12,410 nucleotides of DNA. Origin: Flavobacteriales bacterium. GTDB lineage: Bacteria > Bacteroidota > Bacteroidia > Flavobacteriales_D > Crocinitomicaceae. Position numbers and translations under genes: made by a program. The DNA is taken from contig CANHBA010000056.1 of NCBI GenBank assembly GCA_947458985.1, positions 1 to 12,410 of the forward strand, read 5' to 3'. Under the pieces are notes generated by a model. That model searched no databases and was not told the origin of the DNA. It saw nothing but the letters and a program-made list of their open reading frames with translations. Positions 1 through 6,569 of the stretch are shown here, in pieces. The first letter of the stretch is position 1. Each line of letters begins with the position of its first letter.

Positions 1-761
1 ATGCCGTTGATGCCTGCGTGTTGGGCATGCGGGAAGGCAATTGGTTGCGATGGCTGGTAACCTTCCATGATATTGATGGAGTACAAGGATTGGAAGAGCG
101 CCACAATGATAGAAATAACAACTACCAAAGAAACCAAACCAACTTGTAAACGGTATTTCCAAGCGAGTGCTCGCAATTCTTCACCGTAAGTCATTTTTTC
201 AGCTTCTTCGTCGTCGGAAGTAGCAATTTTGAGCTGACGACGCACGCCACCAACAGCCATAATAACGATGACAAAAATGACACCCATGACAACCCAAATC
301 CAAGAAGTAGATTCTTCTTCAACCGCAGGAGTAGTGGAACCTGTTGGATCAACAACTTTGGTATTACCTCCGGCAGTAGCAGGATCAGGCTGTGCATCTA
401 CCCAATCGAGGATAGCATCGATTTCTTCTTTTTTGAGGTCTGGGAAAGCAGACATGGCAGATGGCATGACCTTAGATACCTCAGCGGCATAAGGATCATT
501 GGCAGCTGCAGTTTGCCAGTTGTTTACCCATTGATAGATACTACCTTCTTTGGCTCCACCAGCTGCCCATTTAGCCCTCACACCGGATAATTTTGGCCCG
601 GTAGAGGCTTTGTGGGTCATGTGACAAGTGGCACATTTGGCTTTAAAAAGCCCTTCACCTTGCGCAGAAGCAAAGTTTGAGAAAGCAGCAATGCTGAATG
701 TAATTGCGGCAAAAGCGAGGGATTTGATGCGCTTAAGCGACTGAATGTTAGATATTTCCAT
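1..761 (-). CDS. actA: ActA-like alternative complex III cytochrome c subunit, N-terminal part (truncated at window edge)
   Basis: Partial gene: it starts with ATG at 761-759 and is still open at base 1, giving 253 residues. In order: a signal peptide (about 1-33, ending ASA|Q); a class I monohaem cytochrome c domain with C43-A-T-C-H47 and a possible distal Met ligand at M100 or M103; an acidic, Thr/Pro-rich linker (about 125-152); a membrane segment (about 154-172); a charged stretch; a second membrane segment (about 206-224); then YQPSQPIAFPHAQHAG. In Bacteroidota ActA proteins a similar motif, with 'QPI.F.H..HAG', opens the multihaem (pentahaem) region, so that region should follow outside the window. 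Family knowledge: ActA is the haem subunit of the quinol:electron acceptor oxidoreductase (alternative complex III), normally first in an actABCDEF operon before cytochrome oxidase genes. The call rests on architecture and the HAG motif; the other act genes cannot be seen. A generic membrane cytochrome c is the alternative. Confidence 0.8.
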   Translation of the reverse strand, partial: MEISNIQSLKRIKSLAFAAITFSIAAFSNFASAQGEGLFKAKCATCHMTHKASTGPKLSGVRAKWAAGGAKEGSIYQWVNNWQTAAANDPYAAEVSKVMPSAMSAFPDLKKEEIDAILDWVDAQPDPATAGGNTKVVDPTGSTTPAVEEESTSWIWVVMGVIFVIVIMAVGGVRRQLKIATSDDEEAEKMTYGEELRALAWKYRLQVGLVSLVVVISIIVALFQSLYSINIMEGYQPSQPIAFPHAQHAGING

Positions 762-794
762 GTAAAAAATTACTAATTCACTCTTTAAAATTGG

Positions 795-807
795 GCGGAA
801 AAACCGC
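795..807. other. Small hairpin in the actA leader
   Basis: GCGG (795-798), a five-base A loop and CCGC (804-807) form a short perfect stem. On the plus strand it is followed by TTTTT (808-812) and so resembles a weak terminator that could stop antisense transcription entering actA. On the minus strand it would lie near the 5' end of the actA leader, where it might protect the mRNA. The stem is only four base pairs, so its function is uncertain. Confidence 0.3.
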
Positions 808-820
808 TTTTTATCGGCAG

Positions 821-828
821 CAAAATTA
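821..828 (-). promoter_or_regulatory. Putative -7 promoter element for actA
   Basis: Read on the minus strand this is TAATTTTG, an exact match to the Bacteroidota -7 consensus TAnnTTTG. It predicts a transcript start near 815 and a leader of about 55 nt before the ATG at 761. No TTTG is found at the usual 19-21 bp upstream spacing. An inverted repeat (843-866) occupies that place instead, which fits a promoter that needs an activator. Confidence 0.5.
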
Positions 829-842
829 AGGTAATCAAGGCA

Positions 843-866
843 TTTTGTGACATTTTCATGACAAAA
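843..866. promoter_or_regulatory. FNR/CRP-like inverted repeat upstream of actA
   Basis: The half sites TTTTGTGA (843-850) and TGACAAAA (859-866) are inverted repeats matching at 7 of 8 positions across an 8-bp spacer. The centre, 854.5, is about 40 bp upstream of the transcript start predicted from the TAATTTTG element. This is the position of a class II activator site of the CRP/FNR family. It also lies about 90 bp upstream of the predicted start of the divergent SPOR gene. That a CRP/FNR-type protein binds here is inferred from symmetry and spacing only. Confidence 0.4.
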
Positions 867-909
867 AATAATTAATGTATGTTAATTTAAAATGAATCTA
901 AATAAGCAT

Positions 910-940
910 TTTGTTTTGCGTTGAATTCTCACTTACTTTG
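910..940 (+). promoter_or_regulatory. Putative promoter of the SPOR-domain gene
   Basis: TTTG (910-913) and TTACTTTG (933-940) are separated by 19 bp, the spacing of Bacteroidota housekeeping promoters. The -7 box matches TAnnTTTG at all but its second base. The expected transcript start, 5-7 nt downstream, falls almost on the ATG at 946, so the mRNA would have little or no leader. Confidence 0.5.
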
Positions 941-945
941 CAATT

Positions 946-1314
946 ATGAAAGGCTTCTTTAGCATCGCTTTTATGACCTTATTTTACAATGGGTTACAAG
1001 CACAAATCCAATTGATCGCAGATCCGCGCATCGAACAGCGAGTTGCTGCCAAGAACAGTAAGCAAATGCCGGGTTATCGTGTGCAACTCTGTTTTGATTC
1101 CGATAAAGCGCAAATCGACCAGGCCCGCGCACAATTTGTTGCGGATTTTCCTAAAATTGATACATATGTGAGGTTTGAAGCGCCAAATTTCAACTTAATG
1201 GTTGGCGATTTTAGAACGCAAAAGGAAGCTGAAGAATTGGTCGAACACATCAGAGGAAAGTATCCGCTCACTATTATCCACAAAGAGCAAATCAATCTGC
1301 CACGCATCGATTGA
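946..1314 (+). CDS. Small secreted SPOR-domain protein
   Basis: 122 residues. Residues 1-20 form a signal peptide with a hydrophobic core after MKG and likely cleavage around LQA|Q, so the product should be periplasmic or exported. From about 42 to 117 the pattern 'GYRVQL.FDS...A......F....P...TYVRFEAPNFNLMVGDF.....A......' is that of a SPOR domain: a first beta strand, a helix, then the 'F.V.VGDF....EA' strand and helix. In characterised cases SPOR domains bind peptidoglycan glycan strands lacking stem peptides, so a cell-wall or division-associated role is plausible but not shown. The mature protein is essentially one SPOR domain with a single Cys (C49). It is divergent from actA and convergent with thiL (29 bp between stops), so it is probably transcribed alone. 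The ATG at 946 is chosen because later Met codons would destroy the signal peptide. Confidence 0.85.
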   Translation: MKGFFSIAFMTLFYNGLQAQIQLIADPRIEQRVAAKNSKQMPGYRVQLCFDSDKAQIDQARAQFVADFPKIDTYVRFEAPNFNLMVGDFRTQKEAEELVEHIRGKYPLTIIHKEQINLPRID

Positions 1315-1343
1315 TTTCTGCCACTTACCTAAGGGCTAAAGCA

Positions 1344-2378
1344 TTAGTCAAATTGTTTCCAGCCCTGAGCGCGCAACGTCACTACGGAACCAGATTTATC
1401 CACATAATAGATGCCATCTGCAGCGTTGGTAATGTGGCCAATAATTGTAAAATTCGGATTAGACTGAATCATTTCAACGTCTTTTTGCTCGATCGTAAAG
1501 AGCAATTCGTAATCTTCACCACCATTTAAGGCGCACATGCTCGGATCTAAGTTGAAATCCATGGCTACCATAGAGGTTTTGGCATCGATCGGAATTTTTT
1601 CGTCGTAGACATGGCAACCTACCTCACTTGCTTTACAAATATGCAGTACCTCGCTAGCCAAGCCATCGGAAATATCGATCATGGAGGTAGGCTTCACACC
1701 CAATTCTTTTAAATAACGAATGGCATCTAGTCTTGCTTGCGGCTTGAGTTGTCTTTGAAGGATGTAGTCGTGGCCGTCGAGGTCGGGTTGAATATTAGGA
1801 TTTGCTTTGAAAACTTCTTTCTCTCGCTCTAAAACTTGTAAGCCCATATAAGCACCGCCTAAGTCTCCAGACACTACCAAAAGGTCGTATTCTTTGGCGC
1901 CAGAACGATAAGTGATAGACTCTTGAGCTGCGGTACCTATTGCAGTGATACTGATCATTAAACCACTTTGAGAAGAAGTGGTGTCTCCGCCAATGAGGTC
2001 AATTTCGTATTCTGAACAAGCTGTTTTAATGCCTGCATATAATTCTTCAAGTGCTTCAACTGAAAAACGATTAGAGACTGCAATAGCAACCGTAATTTGT
2101 TTGGGAGTGGCATTCATGGCGCAGATGTCCGACACATTGACCGCCACTGCCTTGAAACCTAAATGCTTCAGGGGCATGTAGGTAAGGTCGAAATGTACGC
2201 CTTCGACCAATAAATCTGTGCTCACGACCTGACACATGCCATTGCCGGTGTCGATCACTGCTGCGTCGTCGCCGATTCCGCGGAGTGTTTCAGGATGCTT
2301 GTTCTGGAAATCTTGAGTCAGGCGCTCAATGAGTGCGAATTCTCCTAGATCTGAGAGCTCAGTGCGTTTGTCGGTCAT
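1344..2378 (-). CDS. thiL: Thiamine-monophosphate kinase
   Basis: 344 residues, near the usual ThiL length. The enzyme phosphorylates thiamine monophosphate with ATP to thiamine diphosphate in the cytoplasm, the last step of cofactor synthesis. Visible motifs follow the PurM/ThiL fold: GIGDDAAVI (34-42, Mg/ATP-binding aspartates), STDLLVEGVHF (53-63), AVNVSDICAMNATP (79-92), GGDTT (130-134), DISDGLASE (235-243) and GGEDYELLFT (286-295). All key acidic residues are present. The start gives the expected N-terminus leading into 'LGEFALI'. No other thi gene and no TPP riboswitch is visible; the 5' leader is very short. The gene lies just downstream of the tRNA-Gln terminator in the same direction and converges with the SPOR gene. 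Confidence 0.96.
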   Translation of the reverse strand: MTDKRTELSDLGEFALIERLTQDFQNKHPETLRGIGDDAAVIDTGNGMCQVVSTDLLVEGVHFDLTYMPLKHLGFKAVAVNVSDICAMNATPKQITVAIAVSNRFSVEALEELYAGIKTACSEYEIDLIGGDTTSSQSGLMISITAIGTAAQESITYRSGAKEYDLLVVSGDLGGAYMGLQVLEREKEVFKANPNIQPDLDGHDYILQRQLKPQARLDAIRYLKELGVKPTSMIDISDGLASEVLHICKASEVGCHVYDEKIPIDAKTSMVAMDFNLDPSMCALNGGEDYELLFTIEQKDVEMIQSNPNFTIIGHITNAADGIYYVDKSGSVVTLRAQGWKQFD

Positions 2379-2392
2379 GGTAAAGATTTTTG

Positions 2393-2400
2393 CAAAGTTA
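2393..2400 (-). promoter_or_regulatory. Putative -7 element for thiL
   Basis: Minus-strand TAACTTTG is a perfect TAnnTTTG match 15 nt upstream of the thiL ATG, immediately after the T-rich end of the tRNA-Gln terminator. The -33 position falls inside the terminator stem and has no TTTG. The predicted leader is only about 8-10 nt. Weak initiation here, or read-through from tRNA-Gln, could both supply thiL. Confidence 0.45.
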
Positions 2401-2408
2401 AAGCAAAT

Positions 2409-2438
2409 AAAAAAAGCCTCCGAATTGGAGGCTTTTTT
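2409..2438. terminator. Bidirectional intrinsic terminator after tRNA-Gln
   Basis: The stem GCCTCC (2416-2421) pairs perfectly with GGAGGC (2427-2432) around the loop GAATT. It is bordered by an A run (2409-2415) and a T run (2433-2438), which extend the pairing and give a U tract in either direction. On the minus strand it lies directly after the 3' end of tRNA-Gln (2440), so its main job should be to end that transcript before thiL. Confidence 0.85.
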
Positions 2439-2439
2439 G

Positions 2440-2512
2440 TTGGCCCACTAGGGCTCGAACCTAGACTCTTCTGAACCAAAATCAGACGTGTTGCCAGTTA
2501 CACCATGGGCCA
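2440..2512 (-). tRNA. tRNA-Gln (anticodon TTG)
   Basis: 73 nt on the minus strand forming a complete cloverleaf. The acceptor stem TGGCCCA (5', plus-strand 2506-2512) pairs with TGGGCCA (3', plus-strand 2441-2447), and the discriminator base is A. The D stem is GTGT/ACAC. The anticodon stem TCTGA/TCAGA encloses the loop TTTTGGT, giving anticodon TTG, which reads CAA glutamine codons (and CAG by wobble). The T stem CTAGG/CCTAG encloses TTCGAGC. The 3' CCA is not encoded and must be added by the nucleotidyltransferase. A promoter precedes it and a strong terminator follows, so it is a single-gene unit. Confidence 0.96.
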
Positions 2513-2538
2513 ATAAACTGCATCTTTCAATGCGAGTG

Positions 2539-2569
2539 CAAAGTTAATAAGTTTTTTCTTCTCGGCAAA
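2539..2569 (-). promoter_or_regulatory. Promoter of tRNA-Gln
   Basis: On the minus strand TTTG (plus-strand 2566-2569) is followed after exactly 19 bp by TAACTTTG (2539-2546). Both boxes match the Bacteroidota -33/-7 consensus. The predicted transcript start, near 2533, leaves a 5' leader of about 20 nt to be removed by RNase P. This is the clearest promoter in the window. Confidence 0.75.
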
Positions 2570-2603
2570 TAGCTCGAGAAAAATTTTTTAGAACGATTAT
2601 TCT

Positions 2604-2611
2604 TAAATTCG
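2604..2611 (+). promoter_or_regulatory. Possible -7 element for the four-gene operon
   Basis: TAAATTCG matches TAnnTTTG at all but one consensus position and lies about 30 nt upstream of the ATG at 2641, in the AT-rich space between divergent tRNA-Gln and the GT117 gene. Only a T run (2584-2589) lies near the -33 position, at a shorter than usual spacing. It is the best candidate I see for driving the operon, but it is weak. Confidence 0.3.
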
Positions 2612-2640
2612 CATAACTTATTTACAATTAAACTGTGCTC

Positions 2641-5600
2641 ATGACTTACTCAAAATGGAACTCATACCTTGGTTGGCTAATTTTTGCAATTGCCTCGGCT
2701 GTTTACCTCATGACCATCGAGTCCACCGCAAGTCTCTGGGACTGTGGTGAATACATTACTGCAGCGTACAAATTAGAGGTAGGTCACCCACCGGGGGCGC
2801 CATTATTTATGGTACTTGGGCGCTTGTTTTCATTCTTTGCAGCTCCTGAAAATGTGGCCGTTTATATCAACGCACTTTCTGCTATATCTAGCTCCCTGAC
2901 CATTCTTTTTATGTTTTGGTCGCTTACACTTTTGATCAAAAAAATAGTTCTGAAGCAAGGAGATGAACTTACAGGCGGCAATCAAATAGCTATTTTTAGC
3001 GCTGCAGCCATCGGTTCTCTCGCATATACTTTTTCTGATTCGTTCTGGTTTTCTGCCGTAGAAGGCGAGGTCTATGCCATGGCTTCTTTGTTTACAGCCG
3101 TCATTTTTTGGGCTATTTTAAAATGGGACGAAGAAATGGAACTCATCCAGCATGGTTCTAAACTCTCCGACATCCGACCTAACCGTTGGTTATTGCTTAT
3201 CTTCTTTATGCTTGGTTTGGCCATTGGAGTCCACTTACTAGGTATCTTGGTGGTACCAGCAATTGGTTACATGATCTACTTCCGCACAAAAGAAGAGGTT
3301 AGCATCAAAGGCTTACTACTTACTGGCATCATTTCTATTGTTGCGCTTGGCTTCATCCAGGAAGGCGTCATTCCAGGAAGTATCGCAATGGCATCTAACT
3401 TTGAAGTTTCTTTTGTCAATAGCCTTGGTTTGCCGTTCTACAGCGGCACCATCTTCTTTTTTATTGCACTTATCGCCGCTTGTCTTTTTGTAGTGCGCTA
3501 TGCACAACGTGGCGGCAAAACTATTTTGTACAATGCCATGATGGGTCTTGTGATGCTCCTAATTGGTTATGGTTCATTTGCCGTTATCGTGATTCGTTCA
3601 AATGCCAACACACCCCTTGACGAAAACGACCCAGAAAACTTAGTGACCCTCCACTCCTACCTCAAACGCGAACAATACGGTTCTGCTCCTATTTTATTTG
3701 GTCAATACTGGAATTCCTTCCGCAACGGAGAAGAAATGACCGAAGATGGCCCAAAAATTCTTGACCGTTCTTCCTGGAAAGACCTCTCCGCCTATTATCT
3801 TCGACGTTTTGTCGTGATCGAAAACGACGTAGAAGTCAAAGCTTTTGCTTCTGAGGCTGAAGCAGAATCTTGGGTAAAAGCCAACAAAGGCGCATATAGC
3901 ATCGAGGAGAAATATTACGAAAGCAACTCGAGCATCCGTGAAGGTGCTGTGGCTACTTATTCCCAAACCACCTTCTTCCCACGCATGTACAACGGCGAAG
4001 GTTCAGGAGCTAGCTTACACCGACAACTTTACGCTAAATGGTCTGGCTACGACGAAAACGACGGCGCCAGCACAGAAATTGGTCGCGACGGCAAGCGACT
4101 CCCGACTTTTGGCGAAAACCTCACCTATTTCTTCCGTTACCAAGTCAACTGGATGTACTTGCGCTACTTCATGTGGAACTTCGCAGGTCGCCAAAACGAC
4201 CTCCAAGGCCACGGAGACAACATGCACGGCAACTGGATTTCCGGTTTCTCCTTCCTAGATGAAGCGCGCTTGGGAAGCCAAGAACACGCTCCGTACTTTA
4301 CTTCAGAAAACCCGGCACGCAACACCTATTTTATGTTGCCGCTAATATTGGCACTCATTGGGCTCATTTTCCACTACCGCAAAATGCCAAAAGACGCCTT
4401 TATTCTTACGCTTTCATTTTTGTTCACAGGCTTAGCTATTGTCGTTTACCTCAATCAAAAGCCTTACGAGCCAAGAGAGCGCGACTACGCTTACGCCGGT
4501 TCGTTCTACTTTTTTGCCATGTGGATTGGCATCGGTGTCTATGCCATTTTTGACTTACTTAAGAAATACCTCAAAGAAAGTAAAGTGCGCGCAGCAGTGG
4601 CCACCTCACTTGGTTTAATTGTTCCTGTACTCATGGGTGTTCAAAACTGGGACGACCACGACCGCAGCGGTAAAACCAGCGCGCGAGACCTCGCACACAA
4701 CTACCTCGAATCTTGTGGTAAAAACGGCATTCTCTTCACCAACGGAGACAACGATACCTTCCCGCTATGGTACTTGCAAGAAGTTGAAGGCAAGCGCACA
4801 GATGTACGCGTTTGTAACCTGTCACTCATGGGTACCGACTGGTACACCAACCAAATGAAGCTCAAGACTTATGAGTCAGACGCCTTGCCAATTAAATTCA
4901 GAGAAGACCAAATCCTGATGTATGCAGGCAATACCGATCAAGTTTACTTCATGCCATTGTTGCAGTTGTTCTCACAAAACCCTGCAGACACCATTATTAA
5001 AAAAGTACTGGACCTTCGTCTCAAACACAACCCTTCAGAAGCTAAAATGGCGGCTGGTTACTTTGATCAACGCGCTAAAGTAATCTTCACCAATGTTGTT
5101 GCCACCACCCCTGAGGCAGAATTGCTCAAGGCTCAAATTGCGAGCACAGATTCTACCAACATGATTGCCGCGACCATAGACAAATACCAAAAAGTATTTA
5201 GTTTGTACGAAGCAGCACGCAACGGTCAAATTGAATTTAAAAACAACAGTGCTCAAGAATTACAAGAGCTACTCACACAATTTGAGCGCATTTGGTCTAC
5301 CGTCGATTTTGCCGATGCAATGGCATTTGTAAGAGACGACGCCAACATGATTACCGACGAACAAAACAAATTTAGTTTCTTCCCATCTTCGAAATTCGCC
5401 TTGAAAGTGAACCGTAAGAACGCTATCAAATCAGGTGTGCTCGATGCCAAAACCAAAGCGGCAAATATCAGCGACGAAATCGTCTTTGAATTTGACCCTG
5501 AACGCAACCAAGCTTTAGCGCGCGACGAAGTCATGATGATGGATGTTGTGGCCAACAACGACTGGAAGCGCGGCATCTATTTTTCTAGTAACCGCGGTTC

Positions 5601-6561
5601 AAGTTTCTCTATTGCCCTACTCAGCGCTGGCTGCATCAAGCAAGTCGGAATGGCATATGCACTTACGCCTGCCAAGCAAGAACCAGCATTCATGGACGTC
5701 AATCAGATGGAAAAAAACATGCTCGAGCGTTATATCTTCGGCGACATGGCCAACCCGAGTGTACTCACTGACTACTACGCGCGCCGCCATACCATTCAGT
5801 ACCGCGCCAACTTCTTGTTATTAGCAGAACAACTCTACCTGCTTGGTCGCAAAAACGAAGCGATTAAAGTACTCGACCGCTCTATGCAACTGATGCCAGT
5901 AGAAACCGTTATGGACTACGGCGATATCAACCCGGTTGATCCATTCAACTCTTTGAATTACAACAAAGCCCACAATCAGTTCTTGTATCAAGGACAAGAT
6001 ATCCGCCCACTCAATGCAGGTATTCTTCACGAATTTGTTCAGTTGTACTACTTACTTGGTCAGCCTAAAAAAGCAGCCGTAGTTGGTCAGAAAATCCTCG
6101 ACAACTACAAAACGGTCATTGCCTATTTTGAGCACAGCGACATCGAAATGGCAGGCAACGAAGAAAACGCCGAAGATTTAATTGCCGTAGCAGATGCCTT
6201 ATTGAAAATGCGCACAACAATCAAAGAACAAGCGGCAAAAGGCAGCAAACCAAACGCATTTAGCAAAGACCTCGAACGCAGTATTCAGGTACTTTACAAA
6301 AAAGTATTGCCACGCATTTACAGCGAACTCGAGCAAGCCGCAACAGAAAATGGCGAAATGGGCATGGGCGAAGGTCTCTACTCCAGTCGTTTAGGCAACT
6401 TGCAAACCTACATGGGCGCCTTCGCTGAACACTACGGCCTCGTGAAAGCGCCAGTCGTGAACCGCACAACTGCACCGACACCTGCGCCTTCGCCTGCCAA
6501 CATTGATGTAAACGCGCTCGGCACACCCGGACAAGGTGACACCAACCGCATGATGCAATAG
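2641..6561 (+). CDS. GT117 / DUF2723 (TMEM260-like) multi-pass membrane glycosyltransferase-family protein
   Basis: 1306 residues from ATG 2641. The N-terminal DUF2723 region has the hallmark 'T.E.TASLWDCGE.I..AYKLEVGHPPGAPL' with D34 and E37, positioned like the catalytic acidic residues of GT-C glycosyltransferases, then many membrane helices to about 340. A soluble region (about 340-555) is followed by further helices (about 560-675), with 'RERDYAYAGSFYFF' between two of them (about 612-625). Next comes a long extracytoplasmic part starting with GDNDTFPLWYLQEVEGKRTD (from about 702), typical of the Bacteroidota branch. Near 1060-1160, helical repeats such as 'LYLLGRKNEAIKVLDRSM' look TPR-like. 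The tail is Thr/Pro/Ala-rich. Human TMEM260, a relative, transfers O-mannose to proteins; the bacterial donor and acceptor are unknown to me. An in-frame GTG at 2635 would add only two residues. It is probably the first gene of an operon with the antiporter 8 nt downstream. Confidence 0.88.
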   Translation: MTYSKWNSYLGWLIFAIASAVYLMTIESTASLWDCGEYITAAYKLEVGHPPGAPLFMVLGRLFSFFAAPENVAVYINALSAISSSLTILFMFWSLTLLIKKIVLKQGDELTGGNQIAIFSAAAIGSLAYTFSDSFWFSAVEGEVYAMASLFTAVIFWAILKWDEEMELIQHGSKLSDIRPNRWLLLIFFMLGLAIGVHLLGILVVPAIGYMIYFRTKEEVSIKGLLLTGIISIVALGFIQEGVIPGSIAMASNFEVSFVNSLGLPFYSGTIFFFIALIAACLFVVRYAQRGGKTILYNAMMGLVMLLIGYGSFAVIVIRSNANTPLDENDPENLVTLHSYLKREQYGSAPILFGQYWNSFRNGEEMTEDGPKILDRSSWKDLSAYYLRRFVVIENDVEVKAFASEAEAESWVKANKGAYSIEEKYYESNSSIREGAVATYSQTTFFPRMYNGEGSGASLHRQLYAKWSGYDENDGASTEIGRDGKRLPTFGENLTYFFRYQVNWMYLRYFMWNFAGRQNDLQGHGDNMHGNWISGFSFLDEARLGSQEHAPYFTSENPARNTYFMLPLILALIGLIFHYRKMPKDAFILTLSFLFTGLAIVVYLNQKPYEPRERDYAYAGSFYFFAMWIGIGVYAIFDLLKKYLKESKVRAAVATSLGLIVPVLMGVQNWDDHDRSGKTSARDLAHNYLESCGKNGILFTNGDNDTFPLWYLQEVEGKRTDVRVCNLSLMGTDWYTNQMKLKTYESDALPIKFREDQILMYAGNTDQVYFMPLLQLFSQNPADTIIKKVLDLRLKHNPSEAKMAAGYFDQRAKVIFTNVVATTPEAELLKAQIASTDSTNMIAATIDKYQKVFSLYEAARNGQIEFKNNSAQELQELLTQFERIWSTVDFADAMAFVRDDANMITDEQNKFSFFPSSKFALKVNRKNAIKSGVLDAKTKAANISDEIVFEFDPERNQALARDEVMMMDVVANNDWKRGIYFSSNRGSSFSIALLSAGCIKQVGMAYALTPAKQEPAFMDVNQMEKNMLERYIFGDMANPSVLTDYYARRHTIQYRANFLLLAEQLYLLGRKNEAIKVLDRSMQLMPVETVMDYGDINPVDPFNSLNYNKAHNQFLYQGQDIRPLNAGILHEFVQLYYLLGQPKKAAVVGQKILDNYKTVIAYFEHSDIEMAGNEENAEDLIAVADALLKMRTTIKEQAAKGSKPNAFSKDLERSIQVLYKKVLPRIYSELEQAATENGEMGMGEGLYSSRLGNLQTYMGAFAEHYGLVKAPVVNRTTAPTPAPSPANIDVNALGTPGQGDTNRMMQ

Positions 6562-6569
6562 AGAAATAT

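Noticed and set aside
1311..1529. Plus-strand frame overlapping the SPOR stop and the thiL 3' end
   Set aside because: Most of it is antisense to thiL, and it shows no domain pattern. A short coupled gene after the SPOR protein is not supported.
2379..2440. TPP riboswitch upstream of thiL
   Set aside because: The space holds only the tRNA terminator and a -7 box; there is no THI-box core, and the leader would be too short.
2635..2640. GTG start for the GT117 gene, six bases before the ATG
   Set aside because: The ATG at 2641 gives the N-terminus expected for the family (M-x-x-x-K-W-N... then the first helix); the GTG adds two residues without a better upstream signal.
5253..5576. Open frame of 107 codons on the minus strand inside the GT117 gene (and similar ones at 3694-3966, 4015-4227 and 6260-6526)
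   Set aside because: They lie fully within a clear coding gene on the other strand, have compositions that mirror it (Ser/Cys/Val-rich), no recognisable motif and no promoter. They are reverse-strand shadows.
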